Source: JAWXUC01 sp044432975
GTDB taxonomy: Bacteria > Pseudomonadota > Alphaproteobacteria > RF32 > CAG-239
Reading direction: 5' to 3'
DNA length: 29,402 nucleotides
NCBI GenBank assembly: GCA_044432975.1
Contig: JAWXUC010000014.1
Span: forward strand, 1 to 29,402
The translations under genes were made by a program, and so were the position numbers. The notes beneath the pieces were generated by a model. It was not told the origin of the DNA, ran no database searches, and saw only the letters and a list, made by a program, of their open reading frames with translations. Below are positions 7,333 through 15,770 of this stretch, in pieces; the stretch's first letter is position 1, and each line of letters opens with the position of its first letter.

Positions 7333-7776
7333 ATGTATGTAAAAAAGAATAATAACAATAAGTTTCGTAATGGAAGCAATAATAACAATACAAACCAATA
7401 TTCATTAACCTATAAATTTGACAGCGCTTCTATTGCAGGCAAAATTTCTGGCAATGCTTTAGACCTTATTAGAAGATATAATGATATGGCAAAAGAAGCA
7501 TATTCAAATCATGATAGCGTTTCTGCAGAGGTTTTTAAGCAATATGCTGAGCATTATAGAAAAATAGTTACAGATATTAATGAAAGAAAAAACAACAAAC
7601 AACAACAAAGTAACAAAAAAGAAGCTGTTCAAGAAAAATCTCAAGAAACAGCAGTTGTAGAAGCTGTTGCAGAGGTTGCTCCAGTAGTTGTTGCAGAAAC
7701 TGCAGAAGCTCCAGCTCCTGTTAAAAAAAGAACGTTAAGAAAAAAACTTGTAGTTGTTAACGCAGAGGAAAAATAA
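7333..7776 (+). CDS. DUF4167 protein
   Basis: A 147-residue protein of the alphaproteobacterial DUF4167 family, function unknown. The N-terminus is Asn/Lys-rich and low in complexity. The conserved core at about 27-80 reads FDSASIAGKISGNALDLIRRYNDMA, then a helical VSAEVFKQYAEHYRKIV. The rest is Gln/Lys-rich and then Ala/Val/Glu-rich, ending in the basic RTLRKKL. I chose ATG 7333, because the frame upstream to 7270 is AT-rich with no ribosome site. A Clp-like gene follows 18 bases later. RNA binding has been suggested for such basic, disordered proteins, but nothing here proves it. Confidence 0.8.
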   Translation: MYVKKNNNNKFRNGSNNNNTNQYSLTYKFDSASIAGKISGNALDLIRRYNDMAKEAYSNHDSVSAEVFKQYAEHYRKIVTDINERKNNKQQQSNKKEAVQEKSQETAVVEAVAEVAPVVVAETAEAPAPVKKRTLRKKLVVVNAEEK

Positions 7777-7794
7777 TTTTGCAAAGGTGAATTT

Positions 7795-9249
7795 ATGGTT
7801 TTTGAAAGCTTAAAGAAAATAATTTTAGAAAAGAAGCAAAAACCTCAAGAAAAAAGATTCTTGGTTACTCGCCAGTTTGAAGAAAACAAAATACTGCAAA
7901 TATTAAACAAACTTCAAAAAAACAATTGTATTATCATTGGCAACAAAGGTGTTGGCAAGACTTCTATATTGTCAAATTTAAAAGAAAAAATTAATTCTGA
8001 TATTGTTGTGATAGATGATATTCATTTGTTAAATGAAAAAGAAGCCTTAGATTTAAGACAGAAAATTATCAATAAAGAAGTTCAATGCCTTGTTTCAACA
8101 ACGTTTAGTGTGTTTAAATCATATAAAGATGTTGATGGCTTTTTTAGAGATAATTTTACTCCTGTTTCAATTACAGAGCCAGAAAAAAAAGATTTGGTTG
8201 CTATATTAAATTATAAGGCTAAAGAACTCTCTGAATATCATGAATTATCTATAACCTCAGCTCTTATAGATAAAATTGTCGTTTTATCAAAAAGATATTT
8301 ACAAAATGAATATCTTCCATCTAGCGCAATTGATGTTTTAGATGGTATTTGTGCAAAAAAACGCATAGAAAATGCCGAAATTCCATCAGAGATAGAAAAT
8401 GTTATTAAGAGTATAACAGAGCTAAAGTCATGTCGTTTAGATTTGGCAAAAAAAATAGAGTTAAAAGCTTTAGAAGCAAAGCATGATAAGTTATACAATG
8501 ACTGGCAACTTGTTATAGATAATAATAAAAATATTACTCTTTTTGATGTATATAATTATTTTTCAGAAGAAACAGGGTTAAGTATTTCAAAAATATCTCA
8601 AAGTTTTGAAGATAAAATATTTAGTTTAGAAGATGTCTTAAACTTAAAAGTTGTTGGTCAGTCAAATGCCATAAAAGAAATCTGCGATTCTATCAAACAT
8701 CATTTTTTAGAAAAAGAAAATAATCAAAAGCCTTTGTCTTTATGTTTTTCTGGCCCTATTGGTGTTGGTAAATATAAAGTTGCAAAAGAGATTGCAAGCT
8801 ATTTATTTGACACAACAGATAATTTGGTTGCAAAACCTTTAAGAGATTATCAAGTTGTTATTACTCAAGATGTTTTTCTGAGCGCAAATAAAAAAATAAA
8901 AAATTCAATCCTTATATATAAATCTAATAATGATTTTGTAGAAAAAGTGATTGATTTTGCAAAATTAGAAAAAAAAGAAGCCAGAATTATAGCCAAAGCT
9001 CAAGTAAAAGAGATAGAAGAAAGCTTAAAACATAAAAATATTAGAATAGAAGTAGAAGAGCAGGTATATATGTTTTTGCTTGCTAAAGGATATAGTTTAG
9101 ATAAAGGTGTTGAAGGTTTAAGATCTTTGATTAGGGCAGAAATTTATGATAAAATAATCAAGTTAATGAGCAGAACAGAAATTTCAAACTCAACTCTTTT
9201 TGTATATTTTGAAAAAGGCGCATTAGAGGTGAAAGTTAAAAATTGTTAA
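7795..9249 (+). CDS. Degenerate ClpB/ClpA-like AAA+ protein
   Basis: A 484-residue protein shaped like a shrunken two-module Clp ATPase. Module 1 keeps a Walker A (GNKGVGKT, 49-56) and a Walker B-like VVIDDIH (71-77, Asp where Glu is usual), but the pore-loop stretch between them is almost gone. The small domain (LSKRYLQNEYLPSSAIDVLD) is recognisable. The middle domain is short. Module 2 starts like ClpB (EETGLSISKI, then VVGQSNAIKEICDSI) and has GPIGVGKY (320-327) with Tyr for the usual Thr/Ser. Its Walker B and sensor regions are missing. The C-terminal Clp small domain (about 415-460) is kept. Module 2 is unlikely to hydrolyse ATP. AAAGGTG precedes the start, and the gene is probably co-transcribed with the DUF4167 gene. 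Confidence 0.7.
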   Translation: MVFESLKKIILEKKQKPQEKRFLVTRQFEENKILQILNKLQKNNCIIIGNKGVGKTSILSNLKEKINSDIVVIDDIHLLNEKEALDLRQKIINKEVQCLVSTTFSVFKSYKDVDGFFRDNFTPVSITEPEKKDLVAILNYKAKELSEYHELSITSALIDKIVVLSKRYLQNEYLPSSAIDVLDGICAKKRIENAEIPSEIENVIKSITELKSCRLDLAKKIELKALEAKHDKLYNDWQLVIDNNKNITLFDVYNYFSEETGLSISKISQSFEDKIFSLEDVLNLKVVGQSNAIKEICDSIKHHFLEKENNQKPLSLCFSGPIGVGKYKVAKEIASYLFDTTDNLVAKPLRDYQVVITQDVFLSANKKIKNSILIYKSNNDFVEKVIDFAKLEKKEARIIAKAQVKEIEESLKHKNIRIEVEEQVYMFLLAKGYSLDKGVEGLRSLIRAEIYDKIIKLMSRTEISNSTLFVYFEKGALEVKVKNC

Positions 9250-9250
9250 C

Positions 9251-9751
9251 CTATGCTTGTCCGATTGTTTGCATGTTAAATGGATATAATGCATCTTGAG
9301 GATTCATACCCTTGTTAAGAACAACATTAAATACAGGATATAATCTTTCGCACTCTTTAACCGCAATATCCATTAATTGAGAAACTTTTTTCTCTAAAGA
9401 CATATCAAAATCGTTAATTAAAACAGAGTGTTTAAAAATAGGCATTTTATGTTCAGACCAATAAGAAAAATGTCCAACCCAAAGGTCTGCGTTTACTAAA
9501 GCTAAAAGCTCAAATATTTTTGACTTATCTTCAGAATTATTTTCAACAGGAAGCAGGCAAGACAAGTGCAAACAGTTCATGCTTTCTTCCCAAGCTAAAA
9601 ATAATAAGATATTATTCCATTTACCATTAACTTCTAAAACAAGCTCATGGTTAGAACGTCTTTCACAGCCCAAAAATTTGTCTGCAAATATATTTTCAAT
9701 ATAGTCAAGCGGGCAATATTTGCAATTATCTAAATTTTGAGCTAAGTTCAT
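9251..9751 (-). CDS. YbjN-family protein
   Basis: A 166-residue protein that fits the YbjN domain (type III secretion chaperone-like fold): LGCERRSNHELVLEVNGKWNN, LFLAWEESMNCLHLSCLLPV, LLALVNADLWVGHFSYWSEHKMPIFKHSVLI, and a C-terminal helix CERLYPVFNVVLNKGM. The role of YbjN proteins is not settled. I chose ATG 9751, which follows a strong AAGGAG. A longer frame to 9826 has no such site. It faces the Clp-like gene with one base between the stops and no terminator. Confidence 0.75.
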   Translation of the reverse strand: MNLAQNLDNCKYCPLDYIENIFADKFLGCERRSNHELVLEVNGKWNNILLFLAWEESMNCLHLSCLLPVENNSEDKSKIFELLALVNADLWVGHFSYWSEHKMPIFKHSVLINDFDMSLEKKVSQLMDIAVKECERLYPVFNVVLNKGMNPQDALYPFNMQTIGQA

Positions 9752-9946
9752 AAAAGTTCTCCTTGTGTCTGAAATTGAGAATATATGATTTTTTTTGATT
9801 CGCAGACTTTTCTTCAAGTTGTCCACTTTTTATGCAAATTAACTATTTGTTTACGAAAAAAGTTTCTTTGTTTTCAGTGTGGTGGCAAAAAGGAGTTTTA
9901 GATTTGGGGATAAATATTTTGCATTAACTTTTGATTAATATTCATT

Positions 9947-12900
9947 CTAAAGTCGTTCTAAAGTTGCTTTGATTTTTTCAATGCGTTTTGAATAATCGCT
10001 TAAGTCTTCAATAACTTGCACCTTTGAATCTGGGCGGAGTTTTATTTTGCCAAAGCTGTTGGTTGAAATGCTGATGAGCTTGTCAACATCATTTACTTTG
10101 TTGTTCTTAAATGTAATTAAAAATCCTTTGTCGCCAGCATCAATTTTTTCTATATTCAAAGCTCTACAAAGTTGTTTGATTTCTACAATTTTTAAGAGGT
10201 TTGTAACAGGCTGTGGAATTGTGCCAAAACGATCTATTAATTCAGACGTCATTTCAGCAATATCTGCATCATCTTTAAGGTCAGCGATTCTTTTATATAA
10301 GCCCAAACGCATAGATAAATCGGCAACATAATTTTCTGGGATAATGATAGGGATGCCGATAGTGATTTGTGGCGACCATTCAACAGAAACATCTTCTGCC
10401 AAACCTTGTTTTTGGCGATTAATTTCTTCTTCTAACATTTGTTGATACAAAGAAATTCCCACTTCTTTAATATGCCCTGATTGCTCATCACCAAGAATAT
10501 TGCCCGAACCACGCAAATCCATATCATGACTTGCAAGCATAAAGCCAGCTCCAAGTGAATCTAAAGATTGCAAAATGTTCAAACGTTTTTGAGCAATTGG
10601 TTTTAGCTTTTTTTGTTTTGGAACTGTAAAATAGCAATAACCACGAGTTTTAGAACGCCCGATTCTGCCCTTTAATTGATACAATTGAGCAAGCCCAAAC
10701 ATATCACTACGGTGAATAATCATGGTGTTTACAGAAGGCAAGTCAATGCCTGATTCTATGATTGTTGTTGCAAGCAAAACATCAGCTTCGCCATCAGCAA
10801 AAGATGTCATAACATCTTCTAATTTGGCTGGGCTCATTTGTCCATTAGCAACTAAAACTTTAATGTCTGGCAATAATTCTGTAAGTTCTTTATGAAGCTC
10901 AAAAATATCAGAAACTCTTGGACACACAAAATAAGTCTGCCCCCCACGAAACTTCTCTCTATAAATAGCTTCTTTAATCATTACCCTATCAAACGGCATA
11001 ACAAAGCTTCTAACCGCCAATCTATCAACAGGAGGAGTAGCAATAATGCTCAAGTTTTTAACCCCTGTTAAAGACAATTGCAAAGTTCTAGGAATTGGAG
11101 TTGCAGATAATGTCAAAACGTGAATGTTTGCTTTTAGGTGCTTTAATTTTTCTTTATGAACCACACCAAAATGCTGTTCTTCATCAATAATCAACATTCC
11201 TATATTTGCAAATTCAATATCTTTAGCAAGCAGGGCGTGAGTGCCGATAACAATATTAACTTTGCCGTCTTTAATGTCTTCTTTTATCTTTTTAGCATTG
11301 GTTGGAGTAACAAGGCGAGACAACATCTCAACCCTAATCCCCAAACCATCAAAACGTTTTTTGAAGTTCAAATAATGTTGACGAGCAAGCAAAGTTGTTG
11401 GCACAATTAACGCAACTTGAGAGCCATTACTTGCGACATTAAATGCCGCACGCAATGCAACTTCTGTTTTGCCAAAACCAACATCGCCACACACAAGCCT
11501 GTCCATTGGCATTCCTTTGGCAAGGTCTGTGAAAATATCTTCAATAGCAGAAAGTTGATCATCTGTTTCATTATATAAAAATCTAGAGCAAAATTCTTGA
11601 TATAAAGCTTCTTGCAAATGAAACACATCAGCTTTTTTAAGCTCTCTTTGAGCGGCAATGGCAATGAGTTCTGCAGCAATTTCTTTAATGCGTTTTTTGA
11701 TTTTTTCTTTTTTAGAACCCCAAGCAACTCCGCCAATGGTGTCTAAAACAATATTGTCATCTTCTATGCCATACCTTGATAATACATCAATATTTTCAAC
11801 AGGAACATAAAGTTTTGCCCCGTTGTTGTATAACACTTTTAAGCAGTCATGAGGTTGCCCACCTGCGACGATTGTTTCTAAACCAAGAAAGCGACCGATT
11901 CCGTGTTCTATATGCACAACCAATTCATCTGCATTAAGTTGAGATACATCGGCAATAAAGTTTTTGCTACTTGCTTTGTTCTTTTTAACTTTGTTGGGCT
12001 TTTCACCAAAAATATCTGCCTCGGTAATAAACAATAGTTTATCAGACTTAAAGCCAGAAATCAGCGGAGCAATTTCTATCTTTGCTTTTGTTTCACCAAC
12101 AATGTTTTTAATTTTTTCAATAGATGATTGAGCATATGCTCCAACTACAATTTTTTTATCTGCATTGTCGGCAATATATTCTTTTAACTCATCAAAATTG
12201 TTAGGGTAAAATGTGCGAGCAGGCAAAACTTTTTTATCAATTCCACCAATGCTTTGAGAAGATATCTCAGAACTTTCTCTGAGTTCTATATTAATGCCTT
12301 CTTGATTATAGTAAAACAAGTTTGGCGCCACAGGTTTGTAATCATCTGGGTTGTCTATGCGGGCTTGATAATAATCAGTAATGCTTTCTAATTTGTTTTT
12401 AATCGCCTCAAAAACATTTTCTGCGACAATTATTTTTGGCTTGTGAATGTAATCAAAAATTGTGTTAAGATTTTTATAAAACAAAGGCAACCAGTTTTCT
12501 GCCCCGTTAAAATGAGAGCCTTGAGAAATTGCTTCATAAATTTCATCTTGCAAACCAGATGAGCCAAACTCTTCAATATATCTCTGACGAAAAGTCGCAA
12601 TAGTTTCTGGTGTTAATAAAACCTCGGATCCAATATAAAAAGAAAACTCATCAATAGGTTTTATAGTGCGTTGAGAAAGCGGATCAAAAAGCTTAATATT
12701 TTCAACTTCATCATCAAAAAAATCTATACGGATTGGGTTTTCTGCACTTGGGGCAAAAATGTCTATAATATCGCCACGCACCGCAAACTCTAACGGCTCT
12801 AAAACTTGCTCTGTTTTGTTATAACCATTTGCAGATAAAAAAGATAAAAAATCTTTACGATTAATACTTTTACCTTTTTTGATTATAAAAGAGTTGGCAA

Positions 12901-13228
12901 AAATTTCTTTAGGTGGCAGGTATTGTAAAACAGAAGAAGTAGAAGCTAAAATAACTCTTCTCTCAGTTGGATATAAAACTAAATTAGAAAGAGTTTTAAT
13001 GCGTTCTGCCACAATTTCTGCATTTGGCGACACTCTATCATAAGCCTGAATATCCCAAGCGGGCAGGGTGAGGACTTCTATTTTGGGAGCAAAATATTTT
13101 ATATTGTCATAAGTTTGTTGTAATGTCTTTCCATCTGGCAAAATGTATAACAATGAAGTTGCCGATTTTTTGAATAAATCCGTAATTAAAAGGGCATCAA
13201 AGCCAGCTGGAGCATTTGAATAAAACAT
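9947..13228 (-). CDS. mfd: Transcription-repair coupling factor Mfd
   Basis: A 1093-residue ATP-dependent translocase that removes RNA polymerase stalled at lesions and recruits UvrA. The N-terminal UvrB-like part starts at once with NAPAGFDALLI and includes LPAWDIQAYDRVSPNAEIVAERI. The RNA polymerase-interacting CarD-like domain is near 425-500 (VVHIEHGIGRFLGLE, YVPVENIDVLSRY). The helicase has Walker A GDVGFGKTE (581-589), DEEQ (682-685), SATPIPRTLQ and GRIGRS. The C-terminal TRCF domain follows LRGSGNILGDEQSGH. It is complete, and slightly short at the N-terminus compared with about 1150 in many relatives. No clear terminator was seen in 9752-9946. Confidence 0.97.
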   Translation of the reverse strand: MFYSNAPAGFDALLITDLFKKSATSLLYILPDGKTLQQTYDNIKYFAPKIEVLTLPAWDIQAYDRVSPNAEIVAERIKTLSNLVLYPTERRVILASTSSVLQYLPPKEIFANSFIIKKGKSINRKDFLSFLSANGYNKTEQVLEPLEFAVRGDIIDIFAPSAENPIRIDFFDDEVENIKLFDPLSQRTIKPIDEFSFYIGSEVLLTPETIATFRQRYIEEFGSSGLQDEIYEAISQGSHFNGAENWLPLFYKNLNTIFDYIHKPKIIVAENVFEAIKNKLESITDYYQARIDNPDDYKPVAPNLFYYNQEGINIELRESSEISSQSIGGIDKKVLPARTFYPNNFDELKEYIADNADKKIVVGAYAQSSIEKIKNIVGETKAKIEIAPLISGFKSDKLLFITEADIFGEKPNKVKKNKASSKNFIADVSQLNADELVVHIEHGIGRFLGLETIVAGGQPHDCLKVLYNNGAKLYVPVENIDVLSRYGIEDDNIVLDTIGGVAWGSKKEKIKKRIKEIAAELIAIAAQRELKKADVFHLQEALYQEFCSRFLYNETDDQLSAIEDIFTDLAKGMPMDRLVCGDVGFGKTEVALRAAFNVASNGSQVALIVPTTLLARQHYLNFKKRFDGLGIRVEMLSRLVTPTNAKKIKEDIKDGKVNIVIGTHALLAKDIEFANIGMLIIDEEQHFGVVHKEKLKHLKANIHVLTLSATPIPRTLQLSLTGVKNLSIIATPPVDRLAVRSFVMPFDRVMIKEAIYREKFRGGQTYFVCPRVSDIFELHKELTELLPDIKVLVANGQMSPAKLEDVMTSFADGEADVLLATTIIESGIDLPSVNTMIIHRSDMFGLAQLYQLKGRIGRSKTRGYCYFTVPKQKKLKPIAQKRLNILQSLDSLGAGFMLASHDMDLRGSGNILGDEQSGHIKEVGISLYQQMLEEEINRQKQGLAEDVSVEWSPQITIGIPIIIPENYVADLSMRLGLYKRIADLKDDADIAEMTSELIDRFGTIPQPVTNLLKIVEIKQLCRALNIEKIDAGDKGFLITFKNNKVNDVDKLISISTNSFGKIKLRPDSKVQVIEDLSDYSKRIEKIKATLERL

Positions 13229-13320
13229 GAATTATTATATATAGCGAGTATAAAATAATGTCAAATGTAATAATTGTTTGATATTTATTTATAAAATAAC
13301 AGAGTGGTGTTTATTTAATC

Positions 13321-13350
13321 TCTTACTACATTACTAGTAATATAGTAATA
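13321..13350. repeat. Interspersed palindrome, imperfect copy 1
   Basis: TTACTACATTACTAGTAAT (13323-13341) continues as ATAGTAA. The whole is a palindrome with one mismatched pair. Related copies lie at 19981-20018 and 29252-29281. This copy is between mfd and the first tandem small RNA promoter. Confidence 0.7.
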
Positions 13351-13360
13351 AAGAATGTGT

Positions 13361-13388
13361 TTGCAAAATAAAATTTTCAATTTATAGT
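13361..13388 (+). promoter_or_regulatory. Promoter of tandem small RNA copy 1
   Basis: TTGCAA (13361-13366) and TATAGT (13383-13388) are separated by 16 bases. The same pair with the same spacing precedes copy 2, so the hexamers are conserved where the spacer is not. Confidence 0.65.
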
Positions 13389-13394
13389 AGAAAT

Positions 13395-13550
13395 TGCTTT
13401 CTAAAGGTAGAAGGTGATATTCACAAGATATCTGTACAAGAAAAACCTAAGGTGGAGTGCCCATATATAAGGCATTGCACGAATATTGGGTAGTTGTTTG
13501 TACACGACTCTTGTGGCTCCACCGTCTCTTTTTTAAAGCGACGGTTTTTT
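13395..13550 (+). ncRNA. Structured small RNA with pseudoknot, copy 1
   Basis: About 156 bases between a promoter and a terminator. A 5' hairpin in CTTTCTA-AAGG-TAGAAGG comes first. A long helix A pairs CACAAGA 13422-13428 and TGTACAA 13433-13439 with TTGTACA 13498-13504 and TCTTGTG 13509-13515. GGTGGAG 13451-13457 lies inside helix A and pairs with CTCCACC 13517-13523 outside it, which makes a pseudoknot. A small internal stem GTGC/GCAC is at 13457-13480. In copy 2 helix A has different bases but still pairs. I do not recognise it as any known RNA family. Confidence 0.75.
13522..13550 (+). terminator. Terminator of small RNA copy 1
   Basis: CCGTCTCTTT (13522-13531) pairs with AAAGCGACGG (13535-13544) with one mismatch, followed by six T. 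Its first two bases are shared with the pseudoknot strand CTCCACC. Confidence 0.85.
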
Positions 13551-13565
13551 ATAAGCTAAATTTTA

Positions 13566-13593
13566 TTGCAAAATAAAAAAATCAATTTATAGT
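13566..13593 (+). promoter_or_regulatory. Promoter of tandem small RNA copy 2
   Basis: TTGCAA (13566-13571) and TATAGT (13588-13593), 16 bases apart, exactly as for copy 1 and offset from it by 205 bases. Confidence 0.65.
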
Positions 13594-13599
13594 AGTAAT

Positions 13600-13754
13600 C
13601 GCTTTCTAAAGGTAGAAGGCGGTGTTCAACAACATCTACAAAGAATAACCTATAAAGGTGGAGTGCTCATATATAAGGCATTGCACGAAAATTGGGTAAC
13701 TGACTTTGTACAGTTGTTGGCTCCACCGTCTCTTTTTTAAAGCGACGGTTTTTT
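13600..13754 (+). ncRNA. Structured small RNA with pseudoknot, copy 2
   Basis: The same design as copy 1. Helix A is CAACAAC 13627-13633 and TACAAAG 13637-13643 with CTTTGTA 13704-13710 and GTTGTTG 13713-13719. The pseudoknot is GGTGGAG 13657-13663 with CTCCACC 13721-13727. The 5' hairpin, the central block (GGTGGAGTGC, CATATATAAGGCATTGCACG, ATTGGGTA) and the 3' block are almost identical to copy 1. The helix A arms differ but stay complementary. It ends just before the ribosome site of the XRE-family gene. Confidence 0.75.
13726..13754 (+). terminator. Terminator of small RNA copy 2, directly upstream of the XRE gene
   Basis: CCGTCTCTTT (13726-13735) pairs with AAAGCGACGG (13739-13748), then six T. 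AAGGAG of the next gene begins at 13757, so transcription from the RNA promoters must read through this hairpin to reach the regulator gene. Confidence 0.85.
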
Positions 13755-13770
13755 ATAAGGAGAACAGAAA

Positions 13771-14160
13771 ATGCAGGCGACACCATTACAACTTTCAAGA
13801 GGAAGACAAAAAGACGGAAGCCCTAACAACATAGATATTTACGTTGGCAAACAAATGCGTTTAAGAAGACAAATGTTAAATATTAGCCAAGAAAAATTGG
13901 CAGAAATGCTTGGCGTTACTTTTCAGCAAGTTCAAAAATATGAAAAAGGCATAACTCGTATTGGTGCTAGCAGGCTTTATTTTATTGCTCAAAAATTGGG
14001 AACAGAAATGAATTATTTTTTTCCGTTATTAAATTCTCAAATAAAAGATCCTATGAAAGACCCGAAAATCACCAAGCTTGCGCTTTATTTCAAAAAAATT
14101 AAAGACCCTCAAGTAGCAAAAAGCATTCTGGAGTTGTTAAAAAACATCACAGTTTCTTAA
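13771..14160 (+). CDS. XRE-family (Cro/CI-type) transcriptional regulator
   Basis: A 129-residue DNA-binding protein. A short leader ends in NNIDIYVGKQMRLRRQMLNIS, followed by the helix-turn-helix SQEKLAEMLGVTFQQVQKYEKGITRIGASRLYFIAQKLG (about residues 39-77), a layout very common in alphaproteobacterial XRE regulators. The C-terminal part (NYFFPLLN, then a Lys-rich helical tail) may mediate dimerisation. AAGGAG at 13757-13762 sits 8 bases before the ATG. No separate promoter was seen between the preceding terminator and the ribosome site, so expression may depend on readthrough of the small RNA terminators. Its 3' end overlaps the end of the facing MFS gene by 14 bases. Confidence 0.85.
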   Translation: MQATPLQLSRGRQKDGSPNNIDIYVGKQMRLRRQMLNISQEKLAEMLGVTFQQVQKYEKGITRIGASRLYFIAQKLGTEMNYFFPLLNSQIKDPMKDPKITKLALYFKKIKDPQVAKSILELLKNITVS

Positions 14161-15340
14161 ATTTATAACCAAAATAAGCTGAACAAGACATCATTAACAA
14201 ACCACATAAAACTAAAGATGATGATAAGCCAATTTGTTCTATAATATAACCTATACAAAGGTTTCCTAAAGGGATGCTTGCCATAAATGACAGCGTATAA
14301 AAGCTCATCACTCGACCTCTTTTTGAATCCTCAACGACTGATTGAATTGTATTGTTTGAAGAAATAACTGCAGAAGTCATTGCAAAACCAATTATAAACA
14401 TCAATACAAAATCAAAATAAATAATATGAATAAATGCTAAACAAAAGGTACTTATTCCAAAAAATAAATTGCCTAAAACCATAATAATAGTTTTGTTTTT
14501 ATTATCTTTTAAGCTAGCAACAAATAAAGATCCTAAAACTGTTCCCACTCCTGTTGCACTCATTAAATATCCTAAATATTTGGGATCGTTATTTAAAAAC
14601 TCTTTTACAAAAACAGGCATTATTAAACTATATGTACCACCAATAAAACTAGCGCAACTCAAAAACAACAAAATTAGTCTGATTAATTTATGTTTTTTAA
14701 CATATAAAAAACCCTCTTTTAAATCTTTTGCAATGTTTAATTTGATTTCTTTCTTTTCTTGTTTTTCATCCATGTTTATAAATAACAAAGCAATAATTAC
14801 CGCAATAAAACTTATGGCATTTAATAAAAAACAAATTCCTTCTGAAAATTTTGCAATTAAAATCCCTGAAATAGCAGGGCCGATAAGTCTTGCTGTATTG
14901 AAGTTTAATGAATTTAGAGATATTGCATTGTTCATCAATTCTTTGTTTTTGACCAATTTTACAACAAAGGCTTGTCTTAAAGGCATATCAAAAGCAAGAA
15001 CAATATTAGCAAATAAACCTAAAACAATAATGTGCCAAACTTCTATCATGTTTGTGATAGTTAGAAAAGCTAACATAACAGCCCATAACATTAGCATTGC
15101 TTGTAAAAAAATCATCATTTTATATTGATTAATTTTATCAATAACAACTCCTGCTATTGGCATTAATATTAAAGAAGGTAAGGCGTTTATAAACGTTACA
15201 ATACCCATTATTGAAGCAGAACCCGTAAGCCTATAAATTAACCAACTCATTGCCGTATTGGCAATCCAGCTACCCAATAAAGATATAAACTGACCTGAGA
15301 AAAATAAGCGATAATTTTTTTCTTTTAATGCCTTAAACAT
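14147..15340 (-). CDS. MFS transporter (MFS_3 / EntS-like)
   Basis: A 397-residue inner-membrane transporter of the major facilitator superfamily. FKALKEKNYRLFFSGQFISLLGSWI and ALPSLILMPIAGVVIDKINQYK match the MFS_3 group, which includes the enterobactin exporter EntS and many uncharacterised efflux proteins. Further landmarks are FDMPLRQAFVVKLV, NSLNFNTARLIGPAISGILI and a second half starting near KHKLIRLILLFLS. About twelve hydrophobic segments are visible. The substrate cannot be read from sequence. It is last in an overlapping minus-strand operon: its start overlaps the end of the DUF1294 gene by 8 bases. Confidence 0.85.
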   Translation of the reverse strand: MFKALKEKNYRLFFSGQFISLLGSWIANTAMSWLIYRLTGSASIMGIVTFINALPSLILMPIAGVVIDKINQYKMMIFLQAMLMLWAVMLAFLTITNMIEVWHIIVLGLFANIVLAFDMPLRQAFVVKLVKNKELMNNAISLNSLNFNTARLIGPAISGILIAKFSEGICFLLNAISFIAVIIALLFINMDEKQEKKEIKLNIAKDLKEGFLYVKKHKLIRLILLFLSCASFIGGTYSLIMPVFVKEFLNNDPKYLGYLMSATGVGTVLGSLFVASLKDNKNKTIIMVLGNLFFGISTFCLAFIHIIYFDFVLMFIIGFAMTSAVISSNNTIQSVVEDSKRGRVMSFYTLSFMASIPLGNLCIGYIIEQIGLSSSLVLCGLLMMSCSAYFGYKFKKL

Positions 15341-15770
15341 AAAATAAAACCTTAATTATATATATAATTAAAAAGATTTCCAATAAAAATACAAGCCAAA
15401 ATTTTGTTAAAAAAGATTTCTTTTTAGTTTTGTGATTAAAAAACTTTTGACCTATAAATGCACCAACAAAACCACCTAAAAGTTCTAACATAAGCAATGT
15501 TTTTTCAGGAACTCTATATTGTTTTTTCTTTGCTCTTTTTTTATCTATACCATAAGCAAAAAAAGTTGTAATATTAATTGATATAATCTGAAAAACCAAA
15601 AACAACATTATCGTCTTTTGAGAAAACATTGTTGTCTTAAAATAATTGCATTCAATATAATATGCAATAGCAACGATTGCTAATGAGTTTAATATATAAA
15701 ATCCGTTTTTTTGCAAAGGACGAATGATGGCAAATAAGCCAATTAAAATTGCAGTAAATGTTATTGTCAT
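15333..15770 (-). CDS. DUF1294 membrane protein
   Basis: A 145-residue membrane protein. Two or three hydrophobic segments come first, then the DUF1294 signature ITTFFAYGIDKKRAKKKQYRVPEKTLLMLELLGGFVGAFIGQKFFNHKTKKKSF at about residues 66-120, and a final membrane segment. Family function is unknown; in other proteins the domain is often fused to a cold-shock domain, which is absent here. It overlaps the M48 gene by 4 bases (ATGA type) and the MFS gene by 8, so the three are probably translated from one message. Confidence 0.8.
   Translation of the reverse strand: MTITFTAILIGLFAIIRPLQKNGFYILNSLAIVAIAYYIECNYFKTTMFSQKTIMLFLVFQIISINITTFFAYGIDKKRAKKKQYRVPEKTLLMLELLGGFVGAFIGQKFFNHKTKKKSFLTKFWLVFLLEIFLIIYIIKVLFYV

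Noticed and set aside
14469..15128. 219-codon plus-strand ORF opposite the MFS gene
   Set aside because: It is antisense to a clearly recognisable transporter, with no ribosome site or domain.
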